DNA of 64,000 nt from Caenorhabditis remanei (Eukaryota > Nematoda > Chromadorea > Rhabditida > Rhabditidae), in the NCBI RefSeq assembly GCF_010183535.1, contig NC_071329.1:1736001-1800000 (forward strand), written 5' to 3'. The notes beneath the pieces were generated by a model that saw nothing but the letters and a program-made list of their open reading frames with translations, did not search any database and was not told the DNA's origin. The position numbers were made by a program, and so were the translations under genes. Below, one piece after another: positions 30,701 through 41,100 of the stretch; within the stretch, counting starts at the first letter, position 1, and each line of letters opens with the position of its first letter.

Positions 30701-33700
30701 GAAAATCACCGATTTTTGCGATTTTCTCACAGTTTTCAACATATTTTTGACGTTTTTAGAGTTCCCAAACCATAATTAGTCAATTTTTGGAGTTTTCCGA
30801 GCAATCGCGCTCCACTGAACTCGGCTCAAATTTTGGCGCGAAATTCAAAATTTTTAGTTCAAACTGCGCATCGAATGTCTTATAATGGCGCAGTGAATTG
30901 AATTCTACCGGAAATTCGGATTTTTGTACGATTTCAATTCAAAAATCGATAAAAATCACCGATTTTTGCGATTTTCACACAGTTTTCTGAGTAAAAATCC
31001 AGGTTTTTCACTGTTTTTAGGAGATTTTTGACGTTTTTAGACCTCTGACGGCATAATTACCCTATTTTTGGAGTTTTTGAGCAATCGCGCTCCACTGGAC
31101 TCGACTCAAAAGTTTGGCGCGAAATTCGAAATTTTCAATTGAAATGATCGAAAAGTTAACCGGGGATGATTAAGCTGCGTATCGAATGTCTAATGATGGT
31201 GCAGCGAATTGAAATCGAGCGCAAAATTTGAATTTCCTGCCAAGTTTGGGCGACAAATTCAAATTTTGCTCGATTTCAATTCGCTGCACCATCATTAGAC
31301 ATTCGATACGCAGCTTAATCACCCCCCGGTTAACTTTTCGATCGTTTCAAATGAAAATTTCGAATTTCGCGCCAAACTTTTGAGTCGAGTCCAGTGGAGC
31401 GCGATTGCAAAAAAGTTTTCAAAACTGGCTAATTTCAGCTGTAGAGGTCTGAAACATGAGAAATCCGTCAAAAACAATGGGAAAAGTTGAATTTTAGACA
31501 TTTTTTCAAGCTAAAAACCTCATTTCTATGAATAAAATGCCCAAAATAGACGATTTTTAATGCAAAAATATCGATTTTTCACTCATTTTTCACATTGAAA
31601 TCCCTCAAAATTTGAATTTTTCCAGCTCAAAAAATTCCTGCACTCCCAAAACGCTTGCGGCCGTGTGTTGACACTCAACTGTTATTCCTGTAAAGCTGAC
31701 GGCAAGAACACGTCGGCTACAGTACCCCTAACACCTTCAGAATCCCCGCCGAATCCTCCTCAAGACGTCGTTCAGGAGTTTCTGATGATAAAAAGGAAGA
31801 ATCAGAAGATGGAGATGATTTCGTTGAATAAGGACGCGAAAATTGAGAATTTCTCGGAGATTCTAAGCATTCTGAATGCGGTGACGTCGGGAGGGATTCT
31901 GGAGAAAAAGAGTGGGAAATCGACGTCATCTCAGAAGGATTCTGGAGTGGTTTCAGAGCAAAAAAGTGGGAAAAAAGCTCCAAAAGCTTCTGAGAAGCCG
32001 AAAAGTGCTCCAGATTCCACAAAGAATCAGAAGCCGACGTCGTCATCTGCAAATTCTGAATCTCCAGTTGCTGAAGTTGATCTTAAGCCGAAAAAGAATT
32101 CGAAGAAGGCTCCAGAATCCGCGAAGAATCAGAAAGCAACGTCGTCAGCGTCGTCTTCCGTGGATTCCGAATCTTCGAAGCTTCTGAATTCGATGAAATC
32201 GAATCAGAAGAAGGCTCCAGAATCCGTGAAGAATCAGAAGTCGTCATCTGAAGCTCCGCCTCCTCCAAAAAAGGAGTCTGCGAACTGTGTAAAGTGTTAT
32301 CGAACGTGTGAAATGTTGAATGAAACGAAGAAAGAATTGAAATCAACACAGAACAAGTTGGCGATGTACGAGAAGAAGAATCTGGAAATGGAGAAAGAGA
32401 AAAAGAAGAAAAATGAGAGAATTCTCGAAGAACAGGAGGAGAAAATAGCCAAGCTACAGAAGGGTCTCGAAGCGAAAGACTCGGAAATTGAGGAATTGAA
32501 TAAGGGAATTGAGAAAAAGGCGCAAGAAATAAAGGCGAAACGAGTGGAGAACGAGAAGATTCTGGAGAGAAAACGATTGGAATTGGAGGGAATGGCCAAG
32601 GAGATTTTGAATCTCAAGAAGTCAGTAATCGCGCTCTATTGATAATCTATTAATGATAAATTGAAATATCTATTTGCACAAGACAGTTTGGCAAACGCGC
32701 TCCACCGAAATGCCCTGTCTCCTTTTCTCTGAGTCTCTCAATTTTGCACACTATTTTCTTCGGTTTCGGTAGAGCGCGGTTGTAAGAACTGTACCGAGCT
32801 AATAGCACAAGGCGATTCTTGCAAACGCGCTCTATCGAAACCGGGCAAAATAGTGAGAGACGCAGAGAAAACATCGAGGAAATTTGAAATTTCGGCGGAG
32901 CGCAGTTGCAACAACCGTGTTTTCTAGACAAAAAAAACTGAAAATTTTCATTAAAAACACCGAAAAATCTGTCCAAAATCAGTGGAAATTCGTTTTTTGG
33001 TGTAAAATCCCGAAATTCCGAAAAAAAAGGAGATTTTCAGGGTTTCAGCTGCTTTAAATATGTGTATAAACACAAAATCACTGAAAATTTGGCTAAAATC
33101 GATGATTTATTGGTTATTTTCAGCAGAAAAAATCGCTGAAATCCCTCGTAAACTGGCCGAAATACGAAATTTTCAGAATTTTTCGAATATTTTCAGCGAA
33201 ATGTCCGAAAATAAGGTTTCCAAGCCAAAAAATTGTGAAAATCGGCTCAAAATTCACAAAACTTCAAAAATTCTGTAAAAATTTCAGCAAAAGGCACTTT
33301 TTAAATAATTTTAAACCTAAAAAATGATGTTTTTGAGCCCAAAAACCACCCCAAATCACCATTTTTCTTCCAGAATCATCTCCCAATCCACCGTCATTTC
33401 TCACGAGAATCTAGAGCTGAAAAAGGAGATTTCCAGTCTGAAAAACACGAATTCCAGGTAAAAAACCCGGTTTTTCGCTCAAAAAACCCCAATTTTTAAC
33501 ACATTTTCAGTCAAAAACAGTCATTTTTGGCTGAAAAATCGAAACTTCTCGAGCGAATGGGCATTCTGGAGACGGAGAATCACACGTTGAAACAGCGCTC
33601 CAAAGAACTCGGCGGAGCACGGATTCTGGAGCGAACACGTGAGAATCAGCGTGTCCACGTGGGGATTCTGAAGCTAAAAACGGAGAATCGGACGAAGGAA

Positions 33701-34364
33701 AGGGTGATTCAACAGTTGATGGATCGATTAGCGAATTCTGTTCCGATTGGAACGACGTCGGGAATTCAGAATCCGATTCAGAATCAGCTGCTTCAGAATC
33801 CGAATCCAGAAGACGTCACGCCGCCACCGTATCTACAGCAATATCCAGATTTTGAGCAGGCACAGTACCCTGACGCTGCTCCAGAAGCATGGGATCCATA
33901 TGCTCCAGAATTTTTACCTACGTCTTCAGAATCCCCATTTTTCCTCAACAATTTCTGCAAAGTCACGTCTTCACGAATGACTCCAGATGCTCCAGAATTC
34001 ATCCCAGCCTCCAGAAGCATCCAGACAGCGACTCCATGGTTCGACGCGATCTCTTCTGAATCCGCCACGTCATCATCGTCGTCGGCGGCGGCGCCTCAAA
34101 ACTCGGAAAAATCGGAATCCGCGGATTCAGAATGTCCGATTTGTCTCGATGAAGTGGCGTCGAACGAGAAGAAAATCAACTGTCATCAATGCAAGAAACG
34201 GTTTCATTCTCATGTAAGGAGGAAAACGCGCTCCATTGAGAATATTATTTTTTTGCAAATTTTTAAATTTTCAGTGCGCATCGACATGGCTTAGAGTGAA
34301 AAGCGAGTGCCCAGCGTGCCGTGGACGACTTCTGGATCCTAACGAGTTTCCGACGCTTTCTTAA
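24729..34364 (+). CDS. RING-C: large RING-finger protein, complete (putative E3 ubiquitin ligase)
   Basis: Twelve exons: 24729-24812, 24860-24983, 25046-25146, 26198-26302, 26352-26510, 27263-27529, 29109-29510, 30350-30676, 31626-32620, 33374-33457, 33511-34213, 34275-34364; all phases agree; 1146 residues. Exons 1-6 (1-280) are helical blocks I cannot assign. 281-414 holds RLFEDG and CPIRRAKHKAVPIK. 415-523 holds KDVRNAKKDGFTVENL and DLFDAVEMCQLICIF. 524-740 is a Ser/Lys/Pro-rich linker with SESP repeats. NCVKCYRTC begins at 743, then a coiled coil to about 960 and a Pro/Ser/Tyr-rich stretch. The RING has ligands C1091, C1094, C1107, C1110, H1115, C1118, C1129, C1132, a C4HC3 order like Listerin's. 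The final residues DPNEFPTLS are shared by all three copies. Oligomerisation through the coil and E2-dependent ubiquitination are inferred. Codon-level similarity to RING-A and RING-B is highest from the Cys cluster into the coil. Confidence 0.87.
26045..26162. repeat. GCGCTCTACCGAAA MITE in RING-C intron 3
   Basis: Hairpin unit of about 118 bp with TTACAACTGCGCTCTACCGA and GGTAGAGCGCAGTTGTATAA ends. Same family as 22585-23115. Confidence 0.6.
26545..27225. repeat. Foldback repeat in RING-C intron 5 (CCTAGGATCCGACAACTCGG)
   Basis: The two halves are inverted: GGCCGAACTTTGGATTTCTA, GGCCTAGAATCCCAAG, GGCCTAGGATCCGACAACTC and the complements. The centre is AT-rich. It fills nearly the whole intron 26511-27262. 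Confidence 0.7.
27784..27966 (-). repeat. tRNA-derived repeat element (Ser/Leu-like), copy 1
   Basis: On the minus strand it carries a polymerase III A-box match TGGCCGAGTGG (27919-27929) and a B-box-like GTTCGATTTTG (27875-27885). The head GTCCGCGTGGCCGAGTGG resembles class II tRNAs, but no acceptor stem closes and the anticodon arm is poor. The 183-bp element ends ATCATT / AATGA and is repeated as a unit at 38797-38980, so it behaves as a SINE- or MITE-like repeat, not a tRNA gene. Confidence 0.65.
29585..30205. repeat. Foldback repeat in RING-C intron 7
   Basis: Same family and layout as 26545-27225: inverted GGCCGAACTTTGGATTTCTA, TGGCCTAGGATCCGACAACT and the complements, with a central TACGGTAG-flanked core. 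It fills most of intron 29511-30349. Confidence 0.7.
31078..31412. repeat. Near-perfect palindrome in RING-C intron 8
   Basis: Arms of about 160 bp: GCAATCGCGCTCCACTGGAC, AGTTTGGCGCGAAATTCGAA and AAGCTGCGTATCGAATGTC recur inverted to 31412. A diverged partial copy lies at about 30805-30890. Confidence 0.75.
32692..32925. repeat. Two GCGCTCTACCGAAA MITE copies in RING-C intron 9
   Basis: Adjacent hairpin units at about 32692-32800 and 32815-32925, with GCAAACGCGCTC(C/T)A ends and a CTCTGAGTCTCTCAATTT core. Confidence 0.6.
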
Positions 34365-35142
34365 TTTGTTTTCCGGTTGATTTATAGATTTATATATAGA
34401 ATACACATTTTTCATTGATTTTTTCTGTTTTTTATGTTAAATTTAAGTATTTTTCTGAAGTTTGTAGTAAATTTACATTTATTTTCTAATTTTACAATTT
34501 TCAAGCCTGAATTTCAGTAAAAATCCCGCGAAAAGCCGAAAAAACTCATAAAAAATTGTTGCAAAAAATTAAATACAGTACCCGCGTAAATCGACACGAA
34601 AGGCGCAGGCTCTCATTATGTCGTTAGGTCTCGACACGATAACAGAATATTTTAATTTTTTTGACAATTTGAGAAGATTTTTTTTTAATTTTGAAATAAA
34701 TGTAAGATTTTTTTTGAAAATTTAAATATTTAGAGCACATCTGACTGACTGGAGATAAAAATCGAATGTTCAGAGCCCCGAAGACAACTTATTCGAACGC
34801 AAGGAGTTTACTGATTCGAAATAATAATAAGTAATTTTTTTGTTTTTAAATTTTAAACTTTTCTCTTTAATTTATAATATTTTTCTCTGAAATTACCTTA
34901 TTTTTAAGCGAAAAACCAATTTTCCCCATTCGAAAAAATAAACATTCCCTCCAAAATGAGTGAACATTTGCGCGTCACGGTGTTTGCGTACAATGCGCGT
35001 CATTTGACGAACAAAGCTGCCAATGAACTTTTTTATTTGTTCAAATGCAATTTTCTTATCTGAAACCGAAAATTTTCCAATAAATCTATATATTAAAACG
35101 TTCAGAATCTCTCTGGCTGCTCACATTTTGCAAATTTGAACC
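34365..35142. other. Intergenic between RING-C and the CCDC93 gene
   Basis: AT-rich. About 34573-34645 has the CGTAAATCGACACGAAAGGC ... GGTCTCGACACGATAAC block. 34970-35010 contains GCGTCACGGTGTTTGCG-type sequence typical of Caenorhabditis repeats. A GTTCAG at 35100-35105 may accept a spliced leader. No exon seen. Confidence 0.45.
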
Positions 35143-38100
35143 ATGGCGTCGTCAAGTTCCAGTGAAAATGTGAGTTTTTCGGTGGGTTGTCAAAAAAACT
35201 TTTTAAAAAAAATAATTCCAGCCAGATGTCAACGTGGCAGCTCGAGAACACATTCTTGCAATGCTCTCAGCTACCGGATATCATCGAGCACGAGTTGCGA
35301 TTCTCAATGATTATGATAGAGTGAGAAATTGAAAATTTTTATTTAAAAAAAAAAATTTTTTTCAAAATTTTTTTTAGATGGTCGGTGGAATCGCGTGGGC
35401 GATCACACGATTTGATGACGTGGCGGTGGCAGCGAATCTTCTTTACGAAGAGTCGAATGATCAGAATATTAAGCTAAGAACGTAAGTTTGTGGACATCTG
35501 GACACAGAAAATAGCAAAAATGCGTGGGAAATGAAGAATTTTTGATCTAAAAACGAGATTTTCTGGTCGTTTTTTGTGTTTAAACAAGTTTTGTCTGTGA
35601 AATCTAAGAAATTTCGCAAAAAATTGGAAAAAAAAATGTGAAAAGAGATAAAATGGACCTTAAATGAGATATCAGACACACAGATAGACGGACGTCTAGG
35701 CCATAATGGAGAGAATTATGAATTTCGACTGAAAATCGAACAGAAATAGTTAAAATGTCATGAAAAATTGAATTTTTTCGGTGAAAACCACATTTTGACA
35801 CACATAATGAATATTTTTCACGAAAATAACGGTTAAAAAGTCGAAAAGTTTCTCAAAACTTTAGAAATATAGTATTCTCATCATCCGGACACACAGACAC
35901 ACATTATTAATAAGTTTTATGCTGAAAAATCGAAATTATTGTCAAAAATTTAATTTTTTGGAGAAAAATTCAAAAATCTGTAGTTTTTGGTACTTTTTGA
36001 CTGAAAAATGCGAAAAATTTCAAAAACAGAGCTGAAAATTGATTTTTTGACTGAAAAACCAAGAAAAATATGTTTTTCAGTAAAAAAAATGCTGAAGATA
36101 ATCATTTTCAGCTGTAAAAAACTGAAAATTTTGAAAAACCCCTCGAAAATTGGTTAGAATTCAATTGCAGCGACTTTTTAACGGAAAAACGCCTAAAATT
36201 CGAAAAAATGAGCTGAAAATAGATATTTCGAGTGACAAAAACCAAGAAAAAAGAGTTTTTCAGTCAAAAAATGCTGAAAAACGTGATTTTGAGCTCTAAA
36301 TAATAGGAAATTTTGAAAAATCCCTCGAAAATTGGCTACAAATTCAATTTTTCTTGGTCATTAAAAACCCTGAGAATGAGGTTAAAAATGCACTGTTTTC
36401 AAAAAAAACGTATCTATTTTTTACCAATTTTTTTGAAATTTTACATTAAAAAATTTCAATTTTTTGATGCATAACTAGCTTCTGATTGAATTCTCCAGTA
36501 TAGTCAAAAATCCGACATTTTTGGGAAAAAAATTCAAAAAAATTCAAATTTTCGGTCAAATTTTCGTTCAAAATTTCAAAACCCCGATTATTGCAGTGAA
36601 CAAAGTGAGAAGATAATCGAAGCGCTCACCGCTGTCGGTTGCCCCCATCAAATCTCCGCCCACCAACTATTCGGTCTCGACTATCCGGCGATCAAGAATG
36701 TTCTCCAATGGCTTCTTCGAAAAGTGGTCACTCAGAGTTGTCAGGAACGACAACAGAATAAATTCCGCGAGTGGTTCTCAATGAATCATTATAAACAGAA
36801 GGGAAACGAGCAGAAGACGTTGACGACGTTCAGAGAAGGATTGAAAGCGTCGAGACGGTTGAATACGACGAGGAATATGAAACGATTCGATCCGGCGATT
36901 ATGTTTGATTTGACGTTGGATGCGAAGTGTACGCTGGCGGAGTATACGATTTATAGGAGAACGGGCGAGAGGTTTTATCCGGATGAGCAGATGAAAGAGT
37001 GGATTGATGAGAAGATTCGGAGAGAAGTGGGGGACGGTGACAATTTACAGGTAAGAGGAAGACATCTGGACGCGTGGAAATCTGGAAATCTGGATGTATG
37101 AAAAATGTGAAAAGCTGAGAGACATGCGAGATCTCAGGATCTGAAAATCGCTCCGTATGATTCACGGACATCCGGACATACAGATCAGAGTTGTCTGGAA
37201 TCCGGATTTCGAAATTCCGGAATTCCGGGTTTTTCGGCATTCCGGATTCCGAAATTCCGGGTTTTTTCGGCATTGCGGATTCCGAAATTCCGGAATTCCG
37301 GGTTTTTTCGGCATTCCGGATACCGAAATTCCGGAATTCCGGGTTTTTTCGGCAGTCCGGTTCCGGTTCCGGATTCCGGGTTTTTTCGGCAGTCCGGTTC
37401 CGGTTCCGGATTCCGGGTTTTTTCGGCATTCCGGATTCCGAAATTCCGGGTTTTTTCGGCATTCCGGATTCCGAAATTCCGGAATTCTGGGTTTTTCGGC
37501 ATTCCGGATTCCGAAATTCCGGAATTCCGGGTTTTTTCGGCATTCCGGATTCCGGAATTCCGGGTTTTTTCGGCATTCCGGATTCCGAAATTCCGGAATT
37601 CCGGGTTTTTCGGCATTCCGGATTCCGAAATTCCGGAATTCCGGGTTTTTTCGGCATTCCGGATTCCGAAATTCCGGAATTCCGGGTTTTTCGGCATTCC
37701 GGATTCCGAAATTCCGGAATTCCGGGTTTTTCGGCATTCCGGATTCCGAAATTCCGGAATTCCGGGTTTTTTCCAGACTTGTCAAAAATCGGGCCGGGCC
37801 GGGCCGAAATTTCTCTTGGCCCGGTCTGGCCGGATTCAAAAATGGGAACCCGTTTTTACCAAATTTTATTTGAAATTTTTAGAAAAAGTAGAGTAAAAAT
37901 GCTTAAATTATCATACATATTCACATTTTTCAGAAAATTTCAAGAAATTCCAAAAAAATTCAAAAACTCAAAATGTTTCAAAACGAGCCGAGCGGGCCGG
38001 GCCGAGATTTTTCCTGATTTCGGCCCGGCACGGCCCGGCCCGGCCCGGCCCGTGACAAGTCTGGTTTTTTCGGCATTCCGGATTCCGAAATTCCGGAATT

Positions 38101-41100
38101 CCGGGTTTTTCGGCATTCCGGATTCCGGTTCCGAATTCCGGTTTTTTGAGTTTCCTTTTTCCGGAATCCAGAAGTTGAAATTTTGAAACACTCGAAAAAA
38201 TGACATGGCCTTGCAAATTTATCGAATCATTCCGGATTCCGAAATTCCGGATTTCGAAATTCCGGTATTCCGGGTTTTTTCGGCATTCCGATTCCGGATT
38301 CCGAATTTCGAAATTTTCATTCCGATTCCGGATGCATGAAAGTAAAGAATTTTTGTGCGAAAAACAGGATTTCTTAGTGGTGTTTTGAGTTCAAACGAGA
38401 CTTGTTCATGAAATTCACTAAATTTCGCAAAAAAATTCGGAAAAAAATGCAAAAATACAGAAAAATAAAAGACATCCGGATAGATAGGCACAATCTAAAA
38501 TCCGCTGAAGGACTAATGAAAATTGATTTAAAAAATTTTATGAAAAATCTTTTTTTATTCGATAAAAACCTCATTTTGAGTGAGATATCTGGACGTCTGG
38601 ACACATATAATGAATATTTTTACAAAAAAACAGAAAAAAGTTGAGAAATTTATTATTATGATCATCCGGGTACCTGGACACACAGATACACATTATAATT
38701 GTGTTTTAGCCTGAAAATTATCGACTTTTTTTTTGAAAAATAGCTGGAAATCGCTGGAAATCTGACTAAAATCTGTTTTTTTTTCTGATTTATGGTATCA
38801 TTTACTTGTTCACCTTCTTAGAAATGTATCCGCGTGGCCGAGTAGTCCAAGGCGGCGGTCTCTGCGCAAAGAGCGCAAGTTCGATTTTGGGCCCGGCCGC
38901 CTTTCTTTCTCATTTCTCAAAATTTGCGGACATTGGGACAGATGGACAGACTCCCCATGCGTTTTATATATAAGAATGATTTATAACTATTTCCCAGCTG
39001 TTTTAGAAGAGACTCACGATGATTTTCAGCCTAAAACATATTTAAAATGTGTATCTGTGTGCTCAAGTGTCCGGATGTTCAGAATTGTAAATTTCTTGAG
39101 TTTTGGCTCTTGTTCAAAAATCAATATTCCGCCTATTTCCAGGAGTCGTCCGCCAAGCGATTCGTTCAATCAAGTACCGCCCGTCAACTAATGGAACAGG
39201 CGGTCCATGTGACATATAAAAACGAGCCTCCAATGCATACAGCACTCCGTTTGAGTATGGCCAAGACACTCGACTCATTCCAAATCCCTCAACATCTCGA
39301 AATTCTCGAAAATCGAATTGTCGACGAGGCGGCCGAATTCCAGAGGACACAAATCGAGCACGAGCAACTCTATCAGAAATATTCGACCGTTTTGAACTTT
39401 TCCGATGAAAACGAGAAGATGTACGTTGTGTCATTCATGGCAAATTGAAATGCGTGCGGCAAAGTTGCAGAAAAGTGGGCGGAGTCTAGCGCGCGCAGAT
39501 GCATAATTTTTCGCTTTCCAACAAAGTTAGGATTTTCGTGACTTTTGGGACTTTGAATTCACAAAATCTTCATATTTACCATGAAATTGGCTCCGCCCAC
39601 TTTTAAACCACACCCATTTTTGCATGTTTGAGACAAACTTTCGATTTTTGCCAGAAAAATCGTAATTGTGGAAAAGTGGGCGTGGTCTACAATGGGCGAA
39701 GTGTTAAATTTCTGAATTATGGAATAAAATCAAAATTAGGCTCCGCCCACTTTTAGGACATTTTATATTTTCGAAGAATGGGCGTGGTTTCATGCTTCAA
39801 AAATGATAGTTTTCAATTTCAGAAAATAAGGCTCCGCCCACTTTTAGGTCACGCCCATTTTCGCATTTCCGACAAATTTTCCAGCCCAAAATGGTCACAG
39901 TTTTGATGAAAAATTGAAGAAATTTCGAAAAAAAACGTTGGAAAAACGGCTCATTTTTTGAAGCCGGGCCTTGACAACTATGAAAAATAGGTTTTTCTCA
40001 TTTTTTTAGGAGAGGGCAGCATTATTTACTACTGAATTTGCAGATCGGCACGTAGCATGCTCGACATCCTACGTATATTTCAAGAAACGCAACACCGTGC
40101 CGTCGAAATGCGTAATTGGGTGGTGAGAGACCACCAAAAGTGTCGTCGCGAAGAGGAAAGTCTCCGTGTGAATAAGGATGAAGACGGCAATTATCAGGCA
40201 AATACTCATTTACTACCGTACTGCTCATTTGCTACTTCACTTTTCACCATTCTCTTAGGCTTAGGTTTCTTAGAAATTCGGAAAACAATTGCCAAAAACG
40301 AGTTAAAAGGAGACTGCGGTATTCCAAAAATTGAGATTTTTTGATATGAATCGACTCAGAATTTTGTAGAAAACAGAAAAGCCTCTTGGACAGGGTGCTC
40401 CGTTCAAGTTATACAGTATTTTGTCACGTTTCTCGGGCCTCTTTGGCCAGGTGTGCCCTCAGAAACTGTCTTGATGGGTGTCTGAGGCCAGGTGTGCGGG
40501 TTCGGGCTTTTCGGAACAGCTTGCATTATGACCCTAGAAACTGTCTTGATGGGTGTCTGAGGTCAGGTGTGCGGGTTCGGGCCTTTAGGAACAGCTTGCA
40601 TTATGACCCTAGAAACTGTCTTGATAGGGGCTGAGGTCAGGTGTGCGGGTTCGGGCCTTTAGGAACAGCTTGCATTATGACCCTAGAAACTGTCTTGATA
40701 GGGGCTGAGGTCAGGTGTGCGGGTTCGGGCCTTTAGGAACAGCTTGCATTATGACCCTAGAAACTGTCTTGATGGGGGCTGAGGTCAGGTGTGCGGGTTC
40801 GGGCCTTTAGGAACAGCTTGCATTATGACCCTAGAAACTGTCTTGATAGGGGCTGAGGTCAGGTGTGCGGGTTCGGGCCTTTAGGAACAGCTTGCATTAT
40901 GACCCTAGAAACTGTCTTGATGGGGGCTGAGGTCAGGTGTGCGGGTTCGGGCCTTTAGGAACAGCTTGCATTATGACCCTAGAAACTGTCTTGATGGGGG
41001 CTGAGGTCAGGTGTGCGGGTTCGGGCCTTTAGGAACAGCTTGCATTATGACCCTAGAAACTGTCTTGATAGGGGCTGAGGTCAGGTGTGCGGGTTCGGGC

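Noticed and set aside
32083..32617. Minus-strand frames over the RING-C coiled coil (also at 4842-5222 and 22142-22327)
   Set aside because: They are antisense shadows of Lys/Glu/Ser-rich coding sequence. The plus strand is supported by splicing and paralogue conservation.
37157..38186. Long frames (over 200 residues) such as FRNSGIPGFFGIPDSEI on both strands
   Set aside because: The 41-bp tandem unit has no stop codon in any frame. The frames lie in an intron of CCDC93 and continue into MITE sequence.
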